This document shows positions 1 to 24,966 of a DNA stretch of 64,000 bases, one piece after another. Where the stretch lies: positions 31,402,040-31,466,039 of the forward strand of contig CM043789.1 of the NCBI GenBank assembly GCA_023974075.1. Reading direction: 5' to 3'. The position numbers and the translations under genes are program-made. Below the pieces are notes generated by a model. That model made no database searches. It was not told the DNA's origin and worked only from the letters and a program-made list of their open reading frames with translations. This DNA comes from Chaenocephalus aceratus. Lineage: Eukaryota > Chordata > Actinopteri > Perciformes > Channichthyidae. Position 1 is the stretch's first letter, and the number at the start of each line of letters is the position of its first letter.

Positions 1-840
1 AAAATAATGTTAAAAAAAAGTAATTGCACCGTTATTTTCTCAATTATAAAAGTTAAACATACGGATAAGGAGAGACTTTAAAATGAGAAGTTATTGGGTA
101 ATTTTGTGCAAACTAATACAAATCTTAAAATTAAAAGAATTCTTCGCACTCTAGCTTTTTATATAAATAAAATGATTGTCTTGGTGCTGTTTACAACACG
201 TTGTAACACCTTATGTATTCATTTTAGGATGAATATAACGATGATTATGGTTGTTTTTTCCAAGTATATCCATATGAATTCCACTACATTAGAGCACACA
301 CTATCACATTGTATTCTGCTTAATTCAGTTCAATTAAGTTAACTACAACTCTATTCATCCATAAGAGCCAATGTATACAGCAACTCGCCAACCAGGTCAA
401 CACATACAGCTGAGTGCAGGGAGAGCAGGCACAGCTGCGAGGGGCCAGTGGGAGGTGGTAGTGGAAGGGGGGTGGGGGGCTGGCTGACTGGATCTTGGTG
501 GATCTCTCCTCTCTGTGATGTTGGCAGGAGAGAGTTGGCTAATTGGAAGCCCGGCGGTAAAAGCTGTTCATTAATGCCTGTGCCTCTTGGACTCCCTGCT
601 CAAACACCTTGCCTCCTTTATCTCTGTATTTACCCACTCCCCCCCCCCCCCCAATCCCAACACAGGACCTCAGAACACATCGAGGGTTCAACATGGAACG
701 AGAGGGGGAAAAGAAGGGAGAGAAAGAGAAGAGGGGAGGGAAGGGGGAGAGAAAGCAGGGAGAGAGGGAGAGAAAGGGTAACTTATGCTCAGTGGGAATT
801 AACAAAGCACTTAGTAATTAAATCTAAATTGACATTCTGG

Positions 841-920
841 TAATTAGCCTCTTGATTAGGAGCAATAACACAATTAGCCAACCAGTCTTTGCTAATTGTT
901 AATTAGTATAAGCAAAGTTA
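841..920. promoter_or_regulatory. Homeodomain-core cluster, candidate enhancer
   Basis: Five TAAT/ATTA-type cores (TAATTAG, GATTAGG, AATTAGCC, CTAATTG, TTAATTAG) fall within 80 bp, with another AATTAGC at about 1085. There is no coding potential. The resemblance to developmental enhancers is inference. Confidence 0.3.
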
Positions 921-2224
921 TTGTGTGTGTGGCAGAGGGAGGCATGTAAAAGAACAAATGTTAATCTGTCTCTCTTTCAACAGACGCGTCCCCTTTCTTT
1001 TTTCTTGCTGCCTCTCTATTGAGCTAGCAGGCAGGTTCATTGGCTTTCTCTCCACTGAAGCCGCATTCATAGGCAGCAGTCAGTAATTAGCTAAAAGTCT
1101 TATCGAGGATATCATCAGAGAGCAAGCTGAGCCGTGCTGGCACATCTCCATGTCTCTCTACCTTCGCCGAAACATTCCTCTTCCCCGTCTGCGCTCGGCG
1201 AGGTGTCATACAGGGGGTATTTGTTCTGAATAAAGATGTGATGTGGATTAAATACAATCATAAAAGGGGAAAAGAAGCCACGGTGCTGGAGATGAATCTT
1301 AAGAGATGTAATTCATCTAAAAGGTTTTAGTTTATGAGGCAGACGAACAGAACACCTCATTAAAGCCGGGAGAGGAGAGAGGACACAGGGAAATAGATGA
1401 AGGGACAATAAAGATGTGCCAGGAAGTGGAATTTACATTGGCCACAGGTGAAACATGGGTTATTTTCAATTAAAATGGACTTAGCAGAACAATAAATTTC
1501 ATTTGCACAAACTCCCAAAGTAAGAGAGGGCCAACTCATCCAGTTTTTCACAGATAGAGGGGAACTGTCAATCTCTTCTTTCCACTAAGTTCGTCCTTTC
1601 ATCTCCTCACTCATCCGTTCATCTGCACACACAGCAGTTGCACTTCAGCAGTAAACACGGCTGTACCGTTAATCTCCTGTTACTCGGCCAAATGGTCGAT
1701 ACGCTGGTCAAGAAGGGTGGAAGACACACACTGGTATCAGCCGCTCGGCAAGCATTCACATATACAAATACACACACCAGCACACACAAGCCAACTTGAG
1801 CACCGATAACCCTGCTTGTTCCAGAGTGTGTGTGCACATGGGGATAGGAGCATGTAACCAGCTCCAGATTAGCTGGTCTCTCAACACAAATATTTGGCAG
1901 CAGGATGAGCTGTCTCAGGACGCACCAGAACATGAAATTAACTAGGAAAGGTGGAGGTGCCAGCATGAGCTACAGCAGCCCTGCTGAGAGGTGAGGTGTG
2001 CTGGGAGAAGGAGGCGGAGAGGTACAACTCTGCTGCAGAGCAAGAAAAAAAGTAAGGCAAAAGGACAGAGATGCTACAAAAGTTAGCTCTGCTCGCAGTA
2101 AATTCAAGCAATTATACTCAATTTTCCTTTAATGAAATTTGGAGATGAAAAATACAAAAAGTGAGTGTGTGTGTGTGTGAGAGTGTGTCTTGTGCCGAGG
2201 CTCCTGCTGTGTCCCACCCACTGT

Positions 2225-2450
2225 GGCTCTAATTGGATCCTTATTACCAGGCCGGCCTCCATCCTAGGAATGATGGATTCATACCAAGCAGAATTCCATT
2301 AATCATTCCTTATTCACAGTCCACTCCGAGGAGAGGGCAAATTCATTTCTTGTCGCGCCGAGCGGCCACCATAATGAATATTCATGAAAGGAAATTTGGG
2401 GTCAGGCCTAATAAGGGAGGTAATTTGTAATTTGCGCTGTTCCCGCTCGA
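2225..2450. promoter_or_regulatory. Candidate conserved non-coding element
   Basis: A complex, repeat-free stretch with several homeodomain/POU-like cores (CCATTAATCATTCC, ATGAATATTCATGAA). It contrasts with the low-complexity DNA around it. Conservation cannot be tested here. Confidence 0.28.
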
Positions 2451-3277
2451 GTCTTGTTCGGCAGGTTAACCTATAGAACAGACACCGGCACAGACACACT
2501 GATACCCACACTTAAACATACTGTATTTTTACTTCAAAACTTGCTGGGTGCCAGCAGGAGTCATGTACATATTCAGTCTCGGATTTTGAGCAGAAACCTA
2601 ATATTATAGCAATATTATGAGGGATTTATGATGAATGTAACCCCCAAAAGGTGCGCCTCTTTTAAGCTTTAAAACCAGAGCTATATTGGTTCTTCCAAAA
2701 ATCTCAGATAATGAGCTAAAATTGCTGATGTATTTAAATTGTTTTATCATTTGTACCTGGGAGCCCCCAACAATTTAAGCCACGCTATTCATTTAAGTCA
2801 ATTGCAGAAAAAACTGAATCAGTGAATACTACTACTACTGGAGCCCTACAGCTGGAATAAAACAAAGAATGAAAAATGACCTTAATTTTTGCAAAATGGC
2901 GGATCCTCTTTGCCTGACCAAATAAGCCTGTTGACTGTTGAACACTTTGTAAGAAATCTCTTTTAAATAAAACAGCTGCTTTAAGAGAAAAATAACAAGC
3001 TCCTCCGCTCTGCTTTCACATCACAGCACTTCACCCCAAAAGCATTTTACTATTCCTGAAATTATGCCCACCTGGCATCACTTAAAGTCACTTAATTAAT
3101 AATTTATCAATACATTTGAAGTGATTAAAATTCATGACCAGAAAGTGTTTTTAAAATAGTGCCCCGTGTACCCTCAGGGTGTCCAATCAGTGCAATGCGT
3201 TCGTTAGATCAGGAAGGAATAATTAATTGTACCTGAATGTTTAGTGGGGTCAGGCAGTGGGGGCGGGAAGCCTACGG

Positions 3278-3447
<170 letters not shown>

Positions 3448-3557
3448 AGGGTGTTAGTTACAAGCACTCGTTGGTTTTGCACTACAAAACCTTTGTGTGG
3501 AGGTGGATCCATTCAAACAGCTACAGTCACTCCATTCCACATCTATTTATAATTATA

Positions 3558-3558
<1 letters not shown>

Positions 3559-3598
<40 letters not shown>

Positions 3599-3755
3599 AA
3601 CACACACACACACACACACACACCATTTTTTCTCTCCGACCTGTCATCACCTTCTTGTCGTCCCTGCCCTTCCTCTTTGTCTCCACCATCAACCTCTGTT
3701 AGAAAGGAGAACAGCCATTAAGTATCCATGATTTAGATGTGATGTCAAAGACCTG

Positions 3756-3801
<46 letters not shown>

Positions 3802-3817
3802 CCACACACACACACAG

Positions 3818-3858
<41 letters not shown>
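3559..3858. repeat. Compound (CA)n tracts
   Basis: Two CA-rich runs, 3559-3623 (with CAAACA interruptions) and 3757-3858 (with CAGCC interruptions), about 130 bp apart. Confidence 0.95.
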
Positions 3859-3860
<2 letters not shown>

Positions 3861-6800
3861 CTTGACATGATTGACAGCTAAGAGGCTTCTCACTGGGTCA
3901 GTACAGGGGTTAGCACATGCTGCGGGAGACACACACCCTATGAATACACGTGCACAGAGATGGATGGTAACTAAGTAGATTAACTCCAGTTTGAACTTTT
4001 TACATTCTTGTTATATGTTTGATTTCCATGAGGAAGTATTGTGATGTTTTGTTCCAGTAAATTATCCATTTGAAAAATATTCAACTACAGGAAAGTTCTT
4101 ATTATTCAATAAGAAATATTATAATGCATTATAATAACATACATTTAAATTACTGTAATAATATGGCAGAATTAAAAACATGTCAACATTTATTTATTGT
4201 GGTCAAAGTGGAGTTAATAATAACAATTGTGTATACTGTACTGTTGGAATGAAAAAGGACAGAAGTGCATATTTTATTACATGTTTTACTTTTTAGTTTA
4301 AAATCTTGACCTTCAAAGTAAACATAGCTGTGCAATATGCAGGTGTACTGTATAGTAATAGCAATAGATGCAGTGCAGTAGAAACCTTTAACATCTTTAA
4401 TAAAGTACAATTATATTAAAATTGTACACAAGGGCCTTTCTTCAGTAAGTGTAACATTCTGAATAAGATTATTAAGAGTCATAAAAAATGGACCAATGAT
4501 GCACAATACAAAATAGAACTATTAAAAAAATATATTCAGCACTATGTATTCAATCTTAGCAACAACTGCATGACCTGCAACATTAAAAGTGAATGCATTA
4601 AAAATGTATTTTATGCTGTTATTTAATTGTTTTCAATTAGTATTAATAATGCGGTATTTTTACATTGAGGTGTCCCTATGATTTTCCAATTGTGCACAGA
4701 TGCAAAGGTGCAGACGAGGTACGGGCAGTACTAACCTGTTCCTTTGAAGACAGTTCAACTTGAGCTCCACTGAGCAGAACACTGCAGGGACCTGAGGAGG
4801 GCGGAGGGGCGAGAGCGAAGCGCCTCTGCAAAGAAAGACAAGTGCCATTGAAGGTCTAAATATACGTAACACGGTGTGTCTTGCCATCGAGGTGAGCAAA
4901 CCGGTCTGTGTTTCTCCGTCCTCTCATGTATAATACATCTCTCTCTGTTTCACCCCAAGGTTCAGAAGCCCAGGGCCCCAGAGACCAACACAGTCTTTTA
5001 AAGATATGTGCTCACTTAATCACTGAAGAAAAGGGCCCCTAGAGCTAGCCTAATATTATAATTAATTAATTCAACCAAAGAGGGGTATTAAATTTCCACC
5101 CTCTTAGGATATCAGCTGAATACATTGACCTATGTGGAAATCGCCCTCTAATTCGTATCAGGTTTTCGAGCCGCTTACAGACTAAACTTGTTTCTTTTTC
5201 TCTACCCCCGTCCCCCTTTGGGTTTGGGCAAAAGAGTCAGAAAGGGCCGTATGCGAGGTTGAAGCTTGTGTGTGAGGGTGCAAGTTTGTCGCCAATATTG
5301 TACCTCCATTTTGTACATTGTGTATAACGTCCTTTTCTGCATGCATTCCAACATCATGCCTGTGAGAGTGTTTTCAAGCATACACATATAGGTGTGTGTG
5401 CACAAAAGTGTGAGCGAGTGCGAGTGATCCCTGGTTTTATCTCCCTGCTGTAACACAGAAAAGAACAGAAACTTTTCTTATTACCGGAGAGAGTGGTAGA
5501 ATAGCAGGCAGCTAAGTCTCTGTCTATCTCTCTCTCAGTGGTGTAGCTGACTCCCCAGTGTACTCCGGGTCTTCAGTAACTCTGACTGAAGTTCAGAGGG
5601 GTTAGGTAGTATACTCAGGAGGAAGGGGGAGACAAGAGGGGGAGAAGAAGGGAGGGTTAAGTAGGATTGGAACAGTGACAGTTTTAAAACAGAACTTTAA
5701 ATCTCCACCTACGAGAGAGAGAGAGAGAGAAAGAGTGAGGACAATGGCGTCATGCGGCGTGCCGTTATCTTCAGGTCTCTGAAAGGCGGGAGAAGAGAGG
5801 ATGAGAATGAAAAGAAGCTTGAAGAAGTGTATAAATGTGATAACAGCTGTAGGCTGTATAATCTATGCTGCTTTTCAGGGAGGTATGGAAGAAGAAAAAG
5901 AAACTCAAATATTTGTGACCTTCATATTTTAAGTTCAGCGAAACAGCTTCTCACTCACAACAACTCCAAACAAAATGGAAGAGGATTTGCAAGATGGATG
6001 GATGAATGGATGAGCGGATGGCTGGGTGGGTGGATTGGCTGATAGAGAAACAAACACAGAAAAAGAACAAATAGATATCAGGAGCTTAGGTTTGAATACA
6101 TCCTGTGTGCAGACCATTAGTTAGTCAGTAATCTTCATGGGTGTTTTGGTTGTCAAGGACGATGATATTGTCCATCATTTAATGTCCCTCTCAAGATAAA
6201 TTCCTAGGCTGAATAAAAAAAACCTGCTATGAAGATGCAGGATTCATCACTCTCATAGCCACTCTATCAGCTGCCACAGGAAAGGATGGAGTGGTTAACC
6301 TTCAAAATGTGACAAATGCTTTGTCAGACGCATTATTTATCTTACAAGTGATAAGCTTAATTTAGCAGCACTCCAACCAACCCACAAAACTAAAAATGTT
6401 CCAGTATTTTTGTTCCGTCTTTGATCATTTAAACAGCCGACAACAGTTTGACTATTATGTTCCCGGGCAGCCTGCCGGTGGAATTTAGAGATGACACCAT
6501 GTCTTAATTTTACAGAGGTTGCACCAGATGCTCTTTCTGTCAGTGGATGACATTCATTACAATTCCAAACAACATATTCATTTTCATTGCTAAGAAATGT
6601 CAGTCAGGCCTTGTTGGTTTTCAGCTTTGACTGTGTTGTGGACCACTAACTCCCCCTACTGGACATACTGTATAGAAGGAAAGACACGTTTTAAAGCATT
6701 AGAAATTACTGTAAGAATGAACCCAAAATATATAGACTTCATTTTGGTGTAAAATTACATTTCATCAAAAAAGAAGCGACCCTGAAATAATTTCTTATAA

Positions 6801-8200
6801 TTGTTCATGTTGGGGGGGGAATCTAAATTATAGCTTTCATGAAAAATACTTTGTACACCTCGTACAAAAGAAGTCAAAGACAAAGCTGTTTTTATCAGAG
6901 CTTCGTTTTTAGATTGAAAGCTGAACTCGTATATTATCCATCTTACTCTGTGCAGGATACATATAGCAAATCTACAGATAAGTCACTCCATTCTTCTGCT
7001 TCTTTCTCAGTCCAATCAAAAGTCAGAAATAATGATAAAAGACCCACACCACAGCCCAACACCGCCACACAGTCCTCACCTTTCCTGCAAGCCATCTCTT
7101 CACCTCCACACACATGAAAAGACTGATCCTTCCACGCCACTGCTAATGGCGGGGACATTATTCATCTCTCCAGCCAATTTGAGCTCCTTTTCTTTCAGGA
7201 ATAGAGGCATGAGGGGTTGAAGGGAGTCAGCGAAGAGTATTAAATATGTAGAGGAAGACGGACAAAGGTGCGGCAGAATAAAGAGGGGCAGGAGAGGTGG
7301 GAATGAAGAAGGAATGGTTTGCTAAAAGAGAAAAGAAGGAGAAGTCGACGAGTGTTTGGGAGCTCTAAGTCTCAACCTTTCAAAAGGACAAAGCCACAGT
7401 GTTTGACTGCCTTTATAACCCCTTTTAACACTCAACTGAGATCAAAATAGATCGAATGGTTCTAAACTGGAAACATGTGTGAACACACTGGGTGTACAGT
7501 CAAATAATTGCAAGGAAAGAAAAATAACTTTGGAAATATTTTTGATGAATAGACTTTCAGAGGTGCCCCTAAAACTTTAGAGCAAACTTGAATCTGCAGT
7601 GCTGTTGAGTTATGGAGCTAAAATCAATGTTGTGTCACCGTGCCATCTTCATTAGAGGCTTTTTGATGGGGGGCCATCAGGTCCCAGAGCAGTATGCATG
7701 CCTCCAAGAGCTATAAAGTGTCTCCAATCTCCATCCATGTGGTAAAAGCCAGTATTTTTGGTGTGACTTCCAGTCTGCCTGTCAGGGAGTGGCCTGAGCA
7801 GCAGAGATCATAAAGATGGCCGTGATTGAAGGGATCTTAATGGAGGAGGACGGATCAATAAGTAATATCAGCAGGTTTTAATTCAAGGCAACACACATAC
7901 ACCTTTACCAACTTCACAATGTCACTCAGTGTTCATAAAAGTTTTCTGCACATCCCCTCGGACAAAAAGATATAAATCCATCAAAAAGTAGTCTCAGTTT
8001 TATAGTCCTCCCTCCCTCCTCTCTTCTTTCCTTCCTTACACCCCCCTCATCTCCATTTTGATGTCTGTCTATTAGCAGAGGGTGAGGCCTTTCCTGCTCT
8101 CACATCCAGGGGCTAAATTAGCTCAATCAGCCCCCTTTCACCTCTCTTCCGTGGGCTTCAAGCTGAGTGACACACTGCTCCCCTGGGAAGGAGGGAGGGA

Positions 8201-8202
<2 letters not shown>

Positions 8203-8277
<75 letters not shown>
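8203..8277. repeat. (AC)n microsatellite
   Basis: About 37 uninterrupted AC units within otherwise non-coding sequence. Confidence 0.97.
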
Positions 8278-8955
8278 AAGCCCAGCGGCCAGCAGAGGAC
8301 CATGGAGGGAGGAGAGATAGGGGGCAGGTAGAGGGAGATGTTAGGATGAGCGAGGAGGAAGGAGGAGGAGAGAATGAAGCGTAATTTCTCCCCGCTCTGA
8401 CAGAGGATGCACCCTCAGCTCTGAATGGAGCTTCTTGTTGAAGATTAAAAAGAAACCTCAGTGATTATTTGACTTTTCCCTCTTATTCGCCCCTCTGTGG
8501 GGCACAGTGGTGCTCAAGGTACCGTGCCAAACCCACATCAAGGTGGTCCAACCATCAGAAAAAGGGGTGATGAGTGTTTCTGTGTGTCTCCCCTCAACCA
8601 GCACACTACGACCGGGCCCAAACTCTCCGTCCGCATGCCAACATCTCTTCAATTGCACCTTCATGTTTGATTTGTCTCAACCCTTCCCCTCTCTCGCTCT
8701 TACTAAACAGCCACCCAAGTATCTGTGGAAGTGCAAGGCAGGCACTTCTGCTGCGGTAATAGCAGTGCGTGTATGTGTGTTGGAGGGGGGAGATGGGCGG
8801 AAAGGTGGCAATCCGAGTGAGCCATAAGATCTACTCTTTGCAGCTCTACAGGGATTTATTAGACTGGGGAGTACATTAGCATCATAAAGACCCGAGAGAA
8901 TGGGCCTGTGGATGGGCTGCAGACACCAGCACTACACTTTAACATGCTCTGTGGC

Positions 8956-8956
8956 G

Positions 8957-9032
<76 letters not shown>

Positions 9033-9034
9033 TG
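8956..9034. repeat. (TG)n then (CGTG)16 compound microsatellite
   Basis: A short TG run changes into sixteen perfect CGTG units (8971-9034), a CpG-dense tract. Confidence 0.97.
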
Positions 9035-9490
9035 GATGAGGAATACGATTACCCCGATTTAATTTTAAAAAGGCTGTTAAATGGTTTTATGGATCATCCT
9101 GAAGCAGCCCTGGACTAATACATCAGAAGATATGATGGAAAAAAGCCACAAAAGAGAATAAAAGAAGACAAATAAAGGCGGCAGGTGAAATGGGAGGGCC
9201 GCCATCTCTGAGAAAGTAGGTTTATTTGACCAAATTGGCGCCAATACATTTTATTTGTCAAAATCTTTAGAGGCTACCTCCACTTGTTTAGGGTTTTTTC
9301 TGGGAATTGTTTTCTGCTATGCTGGGATTTTGGGAAAGTGGTTTAATTCACCAGGGCAAAACATTTGCATTAAAAATGTGTCGAACAGTTGCTGCTGTTT
9401 TCTGCACAAACACATAGGCCTACAGTCCATCCCATATTGCTCGCCATTTATGAACATGCTAAAATTAGATTGTATTCTACTTGTTCCTAA

Positions 9491-9525
<35 letters not shown>
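9491..9525. repeat. (GTA)n microsatellite
   Basis: Repeats of GTA/TAG with one TTA interruption. Confidence 0.95.
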
Positions 9526-12500
9526 CCTTTCTCTCCTCTGCTGTGACAATGATCTCACAAAAGAGACTTGAAGGAGACACTTCAATAATATAGATCTCTA
9601 GTGCTCTCTGGTGGAACTATAATGCAACAACCCTAATGAATCTGCATATGACAAAAAGTAACAAAGACGAGGGGCACAAACACTAATTTAAACAATTTAT
9701 CCTCAAAAATGGGTCACTTATATTCACTTTCTGAAATTTGACTATTGACAGCTCATAATTAATCTTTAACTACGAACGCTGAAGGGGCCGATGCAATTTA
9801 TTTAAATGCATTTGCAATTCTTCACCAAATTTCGTTGTATGATCGCAGTCCTTCCCCCATTTCTTTCGGAGGACATATTGGTTTGCATTCATTCAAAAGA
9901 GACTTTCACTTTCTTTAACAAGTCGTAAACCTAGAATTAAAAAATGTTCAGGCTAAAATATTCTGAATGGAATAATTTGTTGTGCCTGAGATGGTTCACC
10001 CCCCAAACAATAGAAAAACATCCATAAACTAAAAGAAATGATTCTAAAAATAAAATCCAGATGTCTACGTTGAAAAATGTAGAAATTAATAAATATGTAG
10101 ATATTCTTCATTTTAAAGATTAATGGCTGGAAATAGATGTCTTCATCCCAAAAGTCCCCTTCACCAGTGTTTGTGCACTGAAGCCTCTACATTCCCACAT
10201 CACACTTGTGTAACTCTCATACAATGATTGCAAAAAACTCGTTTCAAACTGTACGTTCATCGTCCTGCACAGTGAATGTCAAGCATCATATCCTAATAAC
10301 AAGACCAAATGCACATGATTTTGATTGGAAGGAGATATTGTTTTGCACTCCCATTTAATATAAGGCCACAACCACACACACACCCACGCAAACAAACACA
10401 TTCGCACAATTCTCAAGTCACATCAATAAAAAAAACGCCAAAAGCCAGTGAATGGATTCTGGTAAAACATTTTATATTCTCAGTCAAATCAGAACCACTT
10501 TTCCCTGTGTATTTTGCTCTGCAGCGCCCTCTAGTGGAAGAGTAGAGGAGGCCTGAGCAGCTCTTTGGAGTGTTGTCTGGGTGACAGTACAACAACAGTC
10601 AAACTGTGGCTGATGGGGAAAAGGCACGACTCTGGCAGACAGGCAGAGACCAATGCAGGGTCGGTGATGCCACGCCATGGCAACCACGACTCCTCGGCTC
10701 AGAGTTTATATGAAGTCAGTAGTCATCCAGTCTCCATGGAAACCAAAGCCAGGCAAGAAGGAGGCATGGCGAAACCGCCGACCTGCTTCGGTCTGACCAG
10801 AACCACTGGTGAATCTTACATTCAAAAAATGAGCAATTTGAATTCAATCAAACCAAATAATCAAGTTGGCTCCAAAATTCAAAGTTAAAATAGAGAGAAA
10901 AATAAAAACCAAATTATATAAAAATTACATCGTAAATGTACATAATCTCTTAATCTCTCTAAAGTCAGTTGAAATATGGAAGTTTACAAACCACTCCTGT
11001 GTGTGCCTTTACAGTGAGCTTACTGAAAATGGCTCTGAGAAGAAAGGGTAGTTTGGAATAAAATTGAAATAAAACTAAAACAACAAATACAAGTAAATAC
11101 ATTTAAGTGGCTTAGTGGCATACATCTGAAATAAATCTTATTCCACAATTCTTCCATGTACAAAGTCAAAACAGTAATATAGTTTCCAGTGCTTTCGTAG
11201 ATAAAATAAACAACAAACTATAATAAAGAAAACAAACACTTGTTTTAATTTAATTTTTTCTTGCTCTACCGTTTCTACCTTATCAGTACTGATCATAAGC
11301 TATATCAAATCAAAGCCAAGCCCCAGGTCCACCAACACAGAGATACAACTCAGGTCCACCTCCGCCTCTCCACCATCACTGTGATAGCTCGCCAGCGGGA
11401 TTACACTTCCCTTTAGGTAGCAGTTTAAGCAGCAGACCTGAGTTTGACCTCTGCAGCTGGCAGCGTAACTCCTCTCGTCGGGGAGAGACTGAAGCACAGG
11501 AGACTTGTTCACATGCTGATTTGAAACAGCCTCAAGGCTGCACTGTGTGTATTGTATGTGAGCATGATAACGCATGTTTGTGTACTAGGTGAGCACCTGC
11601 ACGTTTGTGAACCGTGTGAGAACGTGGATGCATGCAGGTGTGTGCTGATGCTGTGTTTTAACAGTGAAGATAACACTACTTCTGCGGTCAGCCGAGACAA
11701 ACTATCTCTTTCTCTTTTCAGTATTAAACCCTGTCACTTTATATTTCATTCACCCGGGCTTCTCATGCAAGCTGGGCCCTTCAGAGTCAATTAGTGAGAA
11801 AAAAGAGGAAACGTTTATCTCCGGCACCGACCGAGGTATGGATGCTACAGTAGCAAACTCTAAAGCATTTACAGGCAACATTAAAGTTAATATTAAATCT
11901 AAACCCTGGCCGTGATCCCCAACTTATAAAAACATCTCCTTGAAGAGCAGCAGCTGCAAAAATGAAAAGGCACTGATAGGCGTTATGAGCTGGACACCGT
12001 TCAGGTTAACATCTGCTTCTGCTTAAATCTGATCCGGTTTGTGTATTGTGTTACAGTATCTGAGTACTTCGACACCTGACTGTTTTGGACGACATGCTGC
12101 ATGAGCATCCACTTTTTTTCCCTACTCTCTGCACAGTAAAGGTCATGACAGTGTCAAGGCTAAAGGTGTATAACTGGGAGACAGCAGTGTGTGTTAGTGA
12201 GAAGACAACAACTACAGCTGGAGGTGGGGTAGGTGCAATAAATTAAAGGGGCTTTGCCAAAAAAAAATCTGGCTTATATACCTTCTTCTTTGAGTTTTAT
12301 AATGCTTCCAAATGTGGTCATTGGAGGAATACAATTTAGCTTAGCAGGCTAACACAGATCTTTGTCAAACAGCTGGTGCTACAGGCTGAAGCCAACACTG
12401 GAATAACAGATTGAGGAAGGGAACAAAATGACTTGACTACATCCCCTTCAGATCAATTATGCATGCAGGACCTTAAAGCTATTTCCATTGTATTCACTAT

Positions 12501-13019
12501 CGCTCATTCAATAATTTATGGTTCCTAAAAGAGGTTGATGTAAGGAGAAAATAACTTGTCCTCAGTTGTCCTTGTATCTGATAACTTCAATCTAATTAAC
12601 TGCTAGTTGTGTCCCCTGTTTAATTATGATTCAGAGCCATCTTTACAGAAACAAGGTCAAGTGTGCAATTTAACTCCTGACTTGGCAGTGTTGTAAACGC
12701 TCTGTTGGGCAACGATTCAAGCTCACAAGCACTGGTGTGTGCGCGCAAACGTTTACAGGATACAGATTTTTTTCTTCAAACGAGTGAGGGCTGTGTACCT
12801 TCTTTTGCTCGTGCCGTTAAGGGGAAATAATTGTACCACATCCATGTGTCATGGATCATGTTCAAATTGTGTGAAGTGTATAGTTTGTGCCGGGTGAATA
12901 ATGTCTTGAATGGTGGCTGATTCCTTTCTGTCATACGTGCTGTAAATGTGTCACTTTTGATGCCGATTTACATTTTTCTAAAACTTTAGCATGTTTGTGT
13001 GAGTTTGTGTGTGACATGT

Positions 13020-24115
<11,096 letters not shown>

Positions 24116-24190
24116 GGCTGGGGGGCGAGGGGGCAGGGGAGGGCGAGCCGACGTCAAGGCACCGCAGTCCAGCCCGAGAGGTAGAGGAAG
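24116..24190 (-). other. tfeb: tfeb 5' UTR part of exon 1
   Basis: Lies between a TCTTCCACAG acceptor and the start ATG. It is exactly 75 bases, with no stop in the tfeb frame (reads LPLPLGLDCG and onwards to RPPA). Without an ATG it is probably UTR. An upstream exon ending in phase 0 could give a longer N-terminus, as some MITF and TFE3 isoforms have. Confidence 0.6.
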
Positions 24191-24481
24191 CTGTGGAAGA
24201 CAAAGGAAGAGAGGACAGTGAGAGTTGGGCCCAGAGGAAAGGAAAAGTGAAAACTAAAAAGGTCTCAAATGTTTATTATTATTATCATAGACATCAGATT
24301 TGTATATGGATTCAAGTTTGAGGCAGCTTTTAAATAACCAAACCATTGTGCTTTCTGCAAACAATCAAGTGTATGTGAATAAACATTTATAAAGCAAATG
24401 TTATTATTTATATAAAGTGGTTGAACATTAATAGCAATGACTCCTCTATTCAAATTATGGTCAAAAATAATGTTGATATTA

Positions 24482-24966
24482 CAGGGTATATGCAGGAATC
24501 CTGAAGTCAAATTGAATACATTTTAAGACCTCATCGCCACTTCGAGTTTTAACCGGTTACATTGGCGACACATTTACGATATACAGTATTGATCGTCCTT
24601 CCTCCTTATCTTCCAACCATTTGGACGCAGACTTGCATTTCCCCATAACGATGTTGTTTAACAACCGGCGTAAACGGACCGCCGCGCGCTATCAAGCAGT
24701 GAGCGTGCGATGTCCTGTTCAGATGACGTCACATCAAGCGGGATGCCATAAATAAACTACACAGAGTCACACTGCACACCTACTCCATGATTACATTCAG
24801 GCAGACTGTAGGATACAACCTCTTTGGACCATTTATATACTTATTGAAAACAAGCTGCAAAATGTAATACCTTGGAAAATGCCGTTTAATACTTTTTAAT
24901 AGCCTTCATTTTCACTAAATTGATTCATCACCTTTTAATACTTTTTAAGACCCCGCGGGCACCCTG
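24482..24966. mobile_element. Degenerate hAT-like MITE
   Basis: Begins CAGGGTATATGC and ends GCGGGCACCCTG. The flanking 8-mers tgatatta and tattatta match at 6 of 8. The interior has TTTTAAGACC near both ends. It lies just upstream of tfeb exon 1. The termini share only CAGGGT, so the family call is tentative. Confidence 0.5.

Noticed and set aside
448..843. 131-codon open frame on +
   Set aside because: Mostly low-complexity G/A-rich sequence; no recognisable domain or exon borders.
6000..6040. GGATGGATGAATGGATG-type repeat as a possible satellite
   Set aside because: Too short; ordinary degenerate tetranucleotide repeat.
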